Assembly (NCBI GenBank): GCA_015295835.1
Contig: DVEG01000006.1
Span: forward strand, 1-64,000
Origin: Oscillatoriaceae cyanobacterium M7585_C2015_266
GTDB lineage: Bacteria; Cyanobacteriota; Cyanobacteriia; Cyanobacteriales; Oscillatoriaceae
DNA: 64,000 nucleotides
Reading direction: 5' to 3'
The notes under the pieces: model-generated
Database searches by the model: none
Seen by the model: the letters and a program-made list of their open reading frames with translations, nothing else
What the model was told of the DNA's origin: nothing
Position numbers and translations under genes: made by a program
Shown: positions 56,545 to 64,000 of the stretch, piece by piece
Numbering within the stretch: position 1 is the first letter of the stretch
Layout: every line of letters starts with the position of its first letter

Positions 56545-57885
56545 GTGGTCGTCAAAGTAGCAACCGAAAGTTTAATCGCCCTTCAAGGCGTGAGCAAATC
56601 TTACAAACAACCTAATGGTCAGCAAATCATTATCCTCGATAACATCAATTTAGAACTAATTCCAGGTCAGATTGTCGCTTTACTTGGACCTTCTGGCTCA
56701 GGGAAGTCTACTTTGATGCGTATCATTGCAGGTTTGGTACCCCCTACAGAAGGGCAAGTTTTCTACCGCAATCGCCCTCTTAAAGGATTAAATCCAGGGG
56801 TGGCGATTGTCTTTCAAAATTTTGCCCTTTATCCCTGGCTGACGGTACTAGAAAATGTTGAACTGGGTTTAAAAGCAAAAGGAGAACCGCCAGAGCAACG
56901 CCGTCAAAAAGCATTGCATATCATTGATATTATCGGTTTGGATGGGTTTGAAAATGCCTACCCGAAAGAACTTTCCGGCGGCATGCGTCAGCGCGTGGGA
57001 TTTGCCAGAGCTCTAGCCGTAGAGCCAGAACTACTTTGTATGGATGAACCGTTTTCTGCTCTGGATGTGCTGACGGCAGAAAACCTGCGGTTTGAGTTAT
57101 TAGATTTGTGGTTAGATCGCCGTATTCCTACTCAGTCGATTTTAATCGTTACCCACGGGATTGAAGAGGCAGTTATCCTGGCAGATAGAATTGTGGTTAT
57201 CGGTAGGAATCCAGGGCGAATCCGCGCCGATATTTCTGTGACTCTGCCCCACTATCGCGAGCGCAAAAGTCCACAATTTCAAGAACTCGTAGACCGAGTT
57301 TATCAAATCCTCACTAAACCGTCTCTCGAAGAAACAATATCTGTACCCACTTCTCAGCCTAGCACTCCTGAACCACCCCCTAAATATCAATCTCTCCCCC
57401 CCGTACGAATCGGCGCGATCGCAGGTTTTCTGGAACTCTTAGAGGAGCGGCAAGGAGATTTGTACCGTCTAGCTCAAGAACTGCTCCTAGAAGTCGATGA
57501 AATGCTGCCCATCGTAGAAGGAGCAAAACTGATGAATTTAGTAGCCCTTAAAGAAGGAGATATTACCTTAACAGATATCGGCAAGCAATTTATTGCCGGA
57601 GAAATAGACGATCGCAAACAAATTATCCGCACCCAAATTCTTAATAACATTCGCATCGTCCAGCAAATTCATCGTCTCCTACTAGCTAAGCGAAATCAAC
57701 GTATTCCCGAAGAATTGATTCTCGATATATTAGAAGCTCACTTCAGTACTGAAGAAGCAAAGCGCCAACTCAATACAGCAATTGAATGGGGGCGCTATGC
57801 TGAAATCTATGGCTACGATGAACCGTCAGGAGAAATTTTCTTAGAGAACATTCAATCTGAAACTGTGACAGCTTCCACCAGTTAA
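56545..57885 (+). CDS. NitT/TauT-type ABC transporter ATPase with AAA-associated C-terminal domain
   Basis: 446 residues. ATPase domain (about 8-260): Walker A LGPSGSGKST (47-56), Q-loop VFQNFALYPWL, signature LSGGMRQR (143-150), Walker B LLCMDEP (163-169) and switch His in IVTHGIEEA. After a Pro-rich linker (about 265-300) comes an AAA-associated C-terminal domain (about 300-430) with GFLELLEERQGDLYRLAQELLLEVDEMLPIVEGAKLM, which is found in nitrate/sulfonate/bicarbonate-type importers of cyanobacteria. GTG start. The permease gene follows 98 bases later. Substrate not determinable. Confidence 0.93.
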   Translation: MVVKVATESLIALQGVSKSYKQPNGQQIIILDNINLELIPGQIVALLGPSGSGKSTLMRIIAGLVPPTEGQVFYRNRPLKGLNPGVAIVFQNFALYPWLTVLENVELGLKAKGEPPEQRRQKALHIIDIIGLDGFENAYPKELSGGMRQRVGFARALAVEPELLCMDEPFSALDVLTAENLRFELLDLWLDRRIPTQSILIVTHGIEEAVILADRIVVIGRNPGRIRADISVTLPHYRERKSPQFQELVDRVYQILTKPSLEETISVPTSQPSTPEPPPKYQSLPPVRIGAIAGFLELLEERQGDLYRLAQELLLEVDEMLPIVEGAKLMNLVALKEGDITLTDIGKQFIAGEIDDRKQIIRTQILNNIRIVQQIHRLLLAKRNQRIPEELILDILEAHFSTEEAKRQLNTAIEWGRYAEIYGYDEPSGEIFLENIQSETVTASTS

Positions 57886-57983
57886 ATACTTTCGTCTTAA
57901 ATAAAATTAATACTAATACTACCATTATTTTTTTTATAAATGGAGAGGAAAATTTTTGTAGTAGAGTGGAAAAATAATAAAAA

Positions 57984-59720
57984 ATGAATCGTCCCCTAAC
58001 TCCAGCAAACAAAACCATAGAAAGAAAAACTTGGACTTTACCTGATGCATTACTAATTTTTGCAGTCTTATCACTAATCGTTGCGATTATCAAAACAGCC
58101 TCTCAATTTAGTGGGGCATACAATCCCAATATCGTCATTGAAACCAGCATAAACGTATTACCAGATTATACAGCCCAAACACTTTTGCGCCTGGGCATAG
58201 CTTATTTATTATCGCTGGGGTTTACTATAATTTATGCCTACGTTGCTTACAAATATAGCCTAGCTGCTGTAATTTTAATTCCCCTGTTAGATATATTACA
58301 GTCAATACCAGTTTTATCATTTTTGCCAGGAGTAGTTTTAGCACTAATTACCCTATTTCCTGGGCAGCGGATAGGAGTAGAATTAGCAGCAATAGTGCTA
58401 ATTTTTACAGGCATGGTTTGGAACATGACATTTAGTTTCTATCAATCCCTAATTGGAATTCCGCGGGAATTGAGAGAAGCAGCAAAAGTATACCACTTGA
58501 ATGCATGGCAAAGGTTTTGGAATTTAGAACTGCCATCAGGAGCAATAGGCTTAGTATGGAATAGCGTCATGTCGGTGGCAGGGGGTTGGTTTTTTCTAAT
58601 TGCTATTGAATCTTTTACTTTGGGTGACAAACAATTTAAATTGCCTGGGTTAGGCTCGTTTTTAGCAAAAGCTTCAGAGGAAGGAGATTTGCAGGCAATT
58701 TTATGGGGCTTAGTAGTTTTGATAGGCGTAATCGTAATTATTGATTTTTTAGTATGGCAACCTTTGATTGCCTGGGTGGAAAAATTTAAAGTAGAAACAG
58801 TAGAATCCCAAAATGTACCCCGCTCGATTGTGCTAGATTTTATAAGGCGATCGCCCACTTTGAGGATACTCACATCAAGGCTACAAAGTCTGCGCGAAAG
58901 TTTCGATACAAATCTCGCCAAAACATTTGCTCCACCCCTTACCTTTGCAGAAACAGAAACTCGCCCTCCATTCCTACAATGGCTTAAATGGCTGTTTGCC
59001 AGCGGATTTGCCCTGATTATTCTCTGGGGCACTTGGGAAGCCCTGATGTTGCTACGCCTTTTAGGATGGGCTGACTGGCAAAAAGTTTTCACCGGCGCAA
59101 TTTTTACCTCCTTGCGCGTACTAACCGCTTTAGTTTTATCACTACTGTGGACAGTACCCGTAGGAGTAGCGATCGGTCGCAATCCCCGTTTAGCTCAGCT
59201 TTTGCAACCCCTGGTGCAAATAGCCGCTTCCGTACCTGCAACGGCTCTATTTCCTATTTTACTATTGTTTTTAACTCAGATTGGCGGCGGCTTACAAATC
59301 GGCTCAGTGGCATTGATGATGCTGGGTACTATGTGGTATTTGCTGTTTAATGTCATTGCTGGCGCTCAAGCCATTCCCTCGGAACTTTTTGAAGCCGCTG
59401 AGGTTTATAAACTCTCCCTTATACAACGCTGGCGCACATTAATTTTGCCGGGAATTTTTCCCTATTTGATTACGGGTATTATTACGGCTGTAGGCGGGGC
59501 TTGGAATTCTAGTATCGTCAGCGAGTATGTCCAATTTCAAGGCAAAACTATTACTACTCCCGGTTTGGGAGAAACCATCTCTCTAGCAACTGAAACTGGT
59601 AATTTTTCTTTACTGTTGGCTGCTACAATTGTTATGTCGTCTCTGGTAGTGCTGACAAATCGAGCAGTTTGGCGCCCTCTTTACCGTTTGGCTGTGGAAA
59701 AATATCAAATTCTCATTTAA
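57984..59720 (+). CDS. Double-length ABC permease (two fused membrane domains)
   Basis: 578 residues, two BPD_transp_1 modules in tandem (about 30-265 and 330-575). Each has an EAA coupling loop, IPRELREAAKVYHLNAWQRFWNLELPSGAIG and IPSELFEAAEVYKLSLIQRWRTLILPGIFPY, so one polypeptide supplies both halves of the pore. It pairs with the ATPase upstream. No substrate-binding protein is encoded within the window. The last eight bases overlap the end of the convergent GGDEF gene. Confidence 0.93.
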   Translation: MNRPLTPANKTIERKTWTLPDALLIFAVLSLIVAIIKTASQFSGAYNPNIVIETSINVLPDYTAQTLLRLGIAYLLSLGFTIIYAYVAYKYSLAAVILIPLLDILQSIPVLSFLPGVVLALITLFPGQRIGVELAAIVLIFTGMVWNMTFSFYQSLIGIPRELREAAKVYHLNAWQRFWNLELPSGAIGLVWNSVMSVAGGWFFLIAIESFTLGDKQFKLPGLGSFLAKASEEGDLQAILWGLVVLIGVIVIIDFLVWQPLIAWVEKFKVETVESQNVPRSIVLDFIRRSPTLRILTSRLQSLRESFDTNLAKTFAPPLTFAETETRPPFLQWLKWLFASGFALIILWGTWEALMLLRLLGWADWQKVFTGAIFTSLRVLTALVLSLLWTVPVGVAIGRNPRLAQLLQPLVQIAASVPATALFPILLLFLTQIGGGLQIGSVALMMLGTMWYLLFNVIAGAQAIPSELFEAAEVYKLSLIQRWRTLILPGIFPYLITGIITAVGGAWNSSIVSEYVQFQGKTITTPGLGETISLATETGNFSLLLAATIVMSSLVVLTNRAVWRPLYRLAVEKYQILI

Positions 59721-60555
59721 ACTGAGTAACATTTTCAATGCCACTTTCTGGCGGCTCGCCGAAACGCTCGTGCTTAAGCATATTCTTGCCGTTGTGCTTG
59801 ATAAAATACATTAAATTATTCGCTCTTTCTATCATTTCTTCAACTGAATTGGGAGGTTTAATGAAGGTTACTGCAGCTATACTGAATGTTACATTCCAAT
59901 CTTGAGCAGCAACAGCTTCTGAAAGTTTACTTTGAACTCGATTGAGAACTATTTTTGCAGGATCGTAACCTGTTTCTGACAGTAAGATAGCAAATTCATC
60001 ACCTCCGAGTCTGGCAATGACATCCGTCATTCTTAAAGTTGCTTTCAATGTAGTGGCTACTTCATTTAAAAGTAGGTTACCTATTTGGTATCCCAACTTT
60101 TCGTTGACTAGCTTAAAATTGTCGATGTCTATATAAGCTATAGTTAACTGATATTTAAATCGGCTTGCTCTTTTTATTTCTAAATCAGCAAATTCAAAAA
60201 ATAAACTGCTATTTGCTAAACCAGTTAAAAAATCTGTTTTTGCCATTTTTTGTTTTTCTATCCTAAGTTTTTTTATGTAGTCAAGCAAATATACAAAGGT
60301 AGCAAAAAATATAAAATTTTGTCCTGAATTCCAAATGGAAGAGTTAGCGAAATAAAAAGTGATCGCACTAACAAAAGCGGTAAAAAATCCAGCTTGTTTA
60401 CCTACAAACCAAGTACTCTGAAAAATAGGAATTAAATAAAAAACTGACAAGGCAATAGCAGGCAGAGCCATCAAATCAATATATCCTAAAATAGAGACTA
60501 AAACAAGAGCAGCGATGAAAGCTGTAACTTTAGTTTGAGTGAAAAAAAAGTTCAT
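59713..60555 (-). CDS. Membrane diguanylate cyclase (GGDEF)
   Basis: About 280 residues from ATG 60555. An N-terminal membrane domain with three or four helices (about 10-95), then a GGDEF domain with TDFLTGLANSSLFFEF, the active motif GGDEF (184-188) and an allosteric I-site RMTD (175-178) five residues before. All residues for c-di-GMP synthesis are present. It should synthesise c-di-GMP with product inhibition. GTG 60564 is an alternative start. It is convergent with the ABC permease. Confidence 0.92.
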   Translation of the reverse strand: MNFFFTQTKVTAFIAALVLVSILGYIDLMALPAIALSVFYLIPIFQSTWFVGKQAGFFTAFVSAITFYFANSSIWNSGQNFIFFATFVYLLDYIKKLRIEKQKMAKTDFLTGLANSSLFFEFADLEIKRASRFKYQLTIAYIDIDNFKLVNEKLGYQIGNLLLNEVATTLKATLRMTDVIARLGGDEFAILLSETGYDPAKIVLNRVQSKLSEAVAAQDWNVTFSIAAVTFIKPPNSVEEMIERANNLMYFIKHNGKNMLKHERFGEPPESGIENVTQFK

Positions 60556-60736
60556 CAGATGCACTTGTAATCATTAATTTTTTGCCAATAGGTGAAAAAA
60601 GAGAGTGAGACAGTTTTTAGATTGACTGCGCCACTAACTCACATGCATGCGCTCGCCCTTCCAGAGGCGATTTCTACCTCAAGTAGAAAATTACTATAAC
60701 ATTAAGTAAGTTTACACCGAATTCTGGCATTTAAAC

Positions 60737-60765
60737 AAAAATAGAGCAATCCCCCGCTGGATTGC
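60737..60765 (-). terminator. Terminator after the second htrA
   Basis: GCAATCC (60746-60752) and GGATTGC (60759-60765), loop CCCGCT. Read on the minus strand, the stem is followed by CTCTATTTTTG, a T-run at 60737-60741, about 33 bases after the htrA stop. Confidence 0.8.
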
Positions 60766-60798
60766 CCCTCAAAAACAACAAATTATGCTAGTGCAAGA

Positions 60799-62058
60799 TT
60801 AATTGTTTCGACGAGACTGCTGCACCGGAAAAGCCCCCGGACGCACAGCAATACGGAGATCTTGGCCATTGCGGCGGAGAGATATTTGCAATTCACTACC
60901 GACTCGCCCTTTTTCTACGGTTTGCTGTACAGTGCTGGCATCAGTCATCTCCTTACCATTAATTTGCTTGATGACATCACCAGCTCGCAACCCTGCTTTA
61001 GCAGCTGGCGAATCCGGCATGACTTTAACAATCAAGACACCTTTATCCTCATCTACAGTAATGCCACTATTGGGATTACTGTTGATATTACGCTTGAGTT
61101 CCGGGGTGAGAGTCGCCATCTGAATACCCAGATAAGGATGTTCCACCCTGCCTTTAGCTATCAGTTGTGCGGCGATATCTTGCGCTCTGTTAATGGGAAT
61201 AGCAAAGCCCAGCCCTTGGGCACCTTGAATAATTGCCGTATTCATACCGATAACTTCGCCGCGCTGATTCAACAGGGGACCTCCCGAATTGCCAGGATTG
61301 ATGGCGGCATCGGTTTGAATAAAGCTAACGCGCTTATCGGGAACGCCAATCTGTGAGCTAGAACGACCTGTGGCACTGATAATCCCTACTGTAACGGTAT
61401 TATCTAAACCCAGGGGATTACCGATCGCGATCGCCCATTCTCCCGGTTGCAATTTATCCGAATCCCCCAACACTACCGTTGGTAAATTGCTAGCCTCAAT
61501 CTTCACCACTGCTACATCCGTTAGCGGATCGGTGCCTAACACCTTACCCTGAAAATTGCGTCCATCCTTGAGGGTTACCGTTACTGTATCTGCACCATCA
61601 ACTACGTGAGCATTAGTGAGAATTTCACCGTTCGGACTGATAATAAATCCTGAACCACTTCCCCGCTCTATCCGCTGTGAAGGTGGCAAAGGGAAAACAG
61701 GACCGAAAAATTCCCGGAAAAACGGACTATTAAAAACATCCGGCACCCGCGATGTTACCGTTCGCGAAGAATCAATTCGCACCACCGCTGGTCCTACTCT
61801 CTCAACCACGTCAATAATAAAGTTAGATTCACTGCTTATCGGCAATCTGGTTTGCAGTGTTGGCGCTGTTTGCGCTACAGGCGTTTCTCCTAAAGGCGTT
61901 TGAGATGAGAGGGGTTTTTGCGAAAGAAAGTAGCTGCCTGATAAGGTGATGCCTGCACCCAGGAGTAGCATTGACAAATAGCTAGCAGGCTTTTGCCAGT
62001 TGAAATGGCCATTTCCTTGCCCGCGATTAGTCTTTATGTCCTGTGGTTGTATTTGCAT
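60799..62058 (-). CDS. htrA: HtrA/DegP-type serine protease (second copy)
   Basis: 419 residues. Single membrane anchor (about 25-46), trypsin-like domain with His151 ([11 protein letters not shown]), Asp181 (LTDVAVVKI) and Ser258 (NPGNSGGPL), and one PDZ (about 310-410, [32 protein letters not shown]). Catalytic residues are intact. It is a clear paralogue of the protease at 51629, with different N-terminus and C-terminal tail, so not a recent duplicate. Outside the stress block and monocistronic with its own terminator. Confidence 0.96.
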   Translation of the reverse strand: MQIQPQDIKTNRGQGNGHFNWQKPASYLSMLLLGAGITLSGSYFLSQKPLSSQTPLGETPVAQTAPTLQTRLPISSESNFIIDVVERVGPAVVRIDSSRTVTSRVPDVFNSPFFREFFGPVFPLPPSQRIERGSGSGFIISPNGEILTNAHVVDGADTVTVTLKDGRNFQGKVLGTDPLTDVAVVKIEASNLPTVVLGDSDKLQPGEWAIAIGNPLGLDNTVTVGIISATGRSSSQIGVPDKRVSFIQTDAAINPGNSGGPLLNQRGEVIGMNTAIIQGAQGLGFAIPINRAQDIAAQLIAKGRVEHPYLGIQMATLTPELKRNINSNPNSGITVDEDKGVLIVKVMPDSPAAKAGLRAGDVIKQINGKEMTDASTVQQTVEKGRVGSELQISLRRNGQDLRIAVRPGAFPVQQSRRNN

Positions 62059-62258
62059 TTTCTCACCTCTTACCGTTTGCAGTTGTGATTGAGAGTTGAT
62101 ATTAGATTACATTTTTGGTATGACTTTCTCGTGTCAACCTTTTTGCAATGACGTGAAAATTCTTTCCCTTCGTTCCCACAAGTGTTGCCAAGAGCGATCG
62201 CTTTTTCCCTTGCAGAATAATGAAATTAATCACCTGTTTATATTATAAATAATTTTAA

Positions 62259-63101
62259 TTAGGAATCTAGAAAATCAGGACGTGCCTGTTGAGTCTGCAT
62301 TAGCTTTTCTTCTAAAACGCCCCATTCTTCTTTCTCAATGCAATCGATAAAAAAATCCAGTTGCTGACGGTAGCTTTTGAGAGTACGTAGTAATTCCTGA
62401 CGATTGTAGCGAGCCATCATAACTCCTAATTCAGGATTACCGCCGCCGACACGACTGGTATCTCGAAAGCCACTACTGGCTATATGTTGGGCCAAAGATA
62501 ACACTAGGGGATTAGATTCACTCATACAGGCAGAAATCAAAGCAGCGCTTACCATTACCGGCAGGTGAGAAATCCAAGCAACAGCGCGATCGTGAGCTTG
62601 CGGGGAACAGTGGTATAATTTAGCACCAAGGGCTTTAACCAAAAACTCGACGCTTTCAACCGCAGTCACAGGCGTCGTTGCCAGGGGGGTAATTACATAA
62701 GGTTGGCCCAAAAACAGATTAGCTTGGGCGGCATCAAGCCCGCTTTCAGTCTTGCCCGCCATCGGATGACCCCCTACAAAGTTGTGCCAAAGAGGGGTGA
62801 TGGCTTCTACCACAGGAGTTTTTACCGAACCCACATCTGTCAAAACAGTGTCAGCAGCCAGAAACGGAATTAGTTGCTCAACAGTTGGTAAAATCGCAGA
62901 TAGCGGCGTGCAAATAAATATCACCTTAGCTTTAGCCATCAGGGTAAAGTTAACATCTGCATCGTCTACAACTCCACGTGCGATCGCTGCACGGCAAGTT
63001 TCTGGGCGGCGACTTAGCCCCAAAACCCGATAGCCTTGCCTACGCAAATCCAGCCCCAGCGAGCCGCCAATCAGCCCCAGTCCGACAATACCGATATTCA
63101 T
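62259..63101 (-). CDS. tyrA: Prephenate/arogenate dehydrogenase (TyrA)
   Basis: 280 residues. Rossmann NAD(P) domain begins MNIGIVGLGLIGGSLGLDLRRQGYRV, with DVGSVKTPVVEA; the dimer and catalytic domain has FVGGHPMAGKTESG and HDRAVAWISHLPVMVSAAL. It oxidises arogenate (or prephenate) in tyrosine synthesis; cyanobacterial TyrA enzymes prefer arogenate with NADP, but this is not decided by sequence here. It is divergent from the pentapeptide gene. Confidence 0.94.
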   Translation of the reverse strand: MNIGIVGLGLIGGSLGLDLRRQGYRVLGLSRRPETCRAAIARGVVDDADVNFTLMAKAKVIFICTPLSAILPTVEQLIPFLAADTVLTDVGSVKTPVVEAITPLWHNFVGGHPMAGKTESGLDAAQANLFLGQPYVITPLATTPVTAVESVEFLVKALGAKLYHCSPQAHDRAVAWISHLPVMVSAALISACMSESNPLVLSLAQHIASSGFRDTSRVGGGNPELGVMMARYNRQELLRTLKSYRQQLDFFIDCIEKEEWGVLEEKLMQTQQARPDFLDS

Positions 63102-63210
63102 CCACTCTTCCCTTCTCTTAGCGATTTGTCTTAATTTTTTGTCTAGACGCTAGCATGGTAATGCCCAGTCCTATGACTGTAAAGTCGGGATGTTGAAAAG
63201 GGAACCCCCG

Positions 63211-64000
63211 ATGGAAACCGAGGAACTGATCAAAAAATATGCAGCAGGAGTCAGAGACTTTACTGCTGTCAACCTCTGCGAAGCTAACCTCAGCCGAGTC
63301 AACCTCAGCGGGGCCAATTTGAGTCAGGCCAACCTAAGTATTGCTAATTTAGGGGGTGCCAATCTAAGTCAGGCTAACCTCAGCCATGCCAAACTCAACG
63401 TTGCCAAACTCAATGGCGCCAATCTCAGTCAGGCTAACCTCAGCGGGGCAGATCTCAATGTTGCTAATCTTATTCGAGCCGATCTCAGCGATGCTGAACT
63501 GACTCAAGCAGCTCTGATTCGGGCAGAACTGATTCGTGTTGAACTAAGCAGAGCCAATCTCAGCGAAGCTAACCTCAATGGAGCTTCTTTGCGAGAAGCA
63601 AAACTTAGACAAGCCAATTTAGCAGGTGCTAATTTGAGCGAAGCCGATCTCAGAAATGCTTCTCTCAGAGGCGCTAACTTAGAACGGGCAACCTTGAGAG
63701 AAACTGACTTAAGAGGAGCAGATCTAACCGGGGCTAACTTGAGAAACGCAGAACTCAGACGTGCTAACCTCTCCCAAGCTAAACTTGTAGCAGCAGATTT
63801 AAGCGGAGCTAACCTGCGATGGGCTGATTTAAGCGGTAGCACTCTCAGATGGGCAGACTTGAGCGAAACTAAATTGAGTGGCGCCAATTTGCGAGGGGCT
63901 GACTTGTCAGGGGCCAATATGATAAATACCAGCCTTGTTTATTCGGATCTGACGCAATCAAATTTGATTGAAGTCGATTGGATGGGAGCGGATTTATCCG
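63211..64000 (+). CDS. Pentapeptide-repeat protein (C-terminus outside the window)
   Basis: A start METEELIKKYAAGVRDFTAV, typical for cyanobacterial pentapeptide proteins, is followed by about 45 tandem A(D/N)LxX repeats such as ANLSQ, ADLNV, ANLRR, forming a right-handed quadrilateral beta-helix. The frame is still open at 64000, so the protein is at least 263 residues. No signal peptide. Some members mimic DNA and inhibit gyrase, but most cyanobacterial members have no known role. An in-frame ATG at 63190 would add seven residues. Confidence 0.93.
   Translation, partial: METEELIKKYAAGVRDFTAVNLCEANLSRVNLSGANLSQANLSIANLGGANLSQANLSHAKLNVAKLNGANLSQANLSGADLNVANLIRADLSDAELTQAALIRAELIRVELSRANLSEANLNGASLREAKLRQANLAGANLSEADLRNASLRGANLERATLRETDLRGADLTGANLRNAELRRANLSQAKLVAADLSGANLRWADLSGSTLRWADLSETKLSGANLRGADLSGANMINTSLVYSDLTQSNLIEVDWMGADLS

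Overview
The window is chromosomal DNA from a cyanobacterium. It carries psbD (D2), ycf4, a light-dependent protochlorophyllide reductase, the SphR/SphS phosphate system, a GUN4-domain protein and an Rre1/Ycf29-like regulator. The octamer GCGATCGC (HIP1) and its core CGATCG recur throughout. The mix of large RTX, caspase/STAND, two-partner-secretion and pentapeptide proteins, and a recurring AAACC[C/A]GG...CC[G/T]GGTTT intergenic palindrome, suggests a filamentous or otherwise large-genome lineage, but the species cannot be fixed from this window. I see no transposase, prophage, CRISPR array, rRNA or recognisable tRNA.

Layout. 1-4.2 kb: psbD (last bases off the left edge), divergent from ycf4, a lipoprotein cyclophilin and a FabF-like ketoacyl synthase. 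4.3-6.3 kb: an unknown membrane-anchored protein and a creatininase-family hydrolase. 6.4-10.8 kb: an arsenic island (arsR, PstS/SphX-like phosphate-binding lipoprotein, ACR3, arsC, CxxC thioredoxin-fold protein, ArsP-like permease). It contains two exact copies of a TTCAA-N6-TTGAT dyad, one lying between the -35 and -10 of the promoter that drives pstS-acr3-arsC. 11.0-16.5 kb: a phosphate island (sphR, sphS, phoU, phoX). Phosphate and arsenate are chemical analogues, so the two islands side by side make biological sense.

16.7-29 kb: Rre1-like regulator, PRC-barrel protein, smc, por, a small conserved-looking protein, a CAP-domain/RTX exoprotein, a 45-residue membrane microprotein and a beta-propeller/transglutaminase protein. 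29.5-39.5 kb: DUF928 protein, orphan TpsB/ShlB transporter, Ca2+-type P-ATPase, recF, DUF3172, CHAD protein and a Crp/Fnr regulator. 39.5-42.2 kb: a two-gene operon encoding a caspase-like/STAND ATPase and a membrane-anchored GUN4 protein. 42.4-46 kb: PrxQ-type peroxiredoxin, a two-helix membrane protein, and a feo operon in which FeoB is split into separate GTPase and permease ORFs, with a perfect palindrome upstream.

47.1-56.1 kb is the most striking block. Eight same-strand genes are dedicated to protein quality control: OmpR-type response regulator, Hsp20, DnaK, PRC-barrel protein, two-helix membrane protein, HtrA/DegP, FtsH, and a HAMP histidine kinase closing the block. The regulator and kinase bracket the chaperones and proteases, so the block looks like a self-regulated envelope/heat-stress island, analogous in logic to the proteobacterial heat-resistance loci but with different components. 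The window ends with a NitT/TauT-type ABC transporter lacking a binding protein, a diguanylate cyclase, a second HtrA, tyrA and a long pentapeptide-repeat protein running off the right edge.
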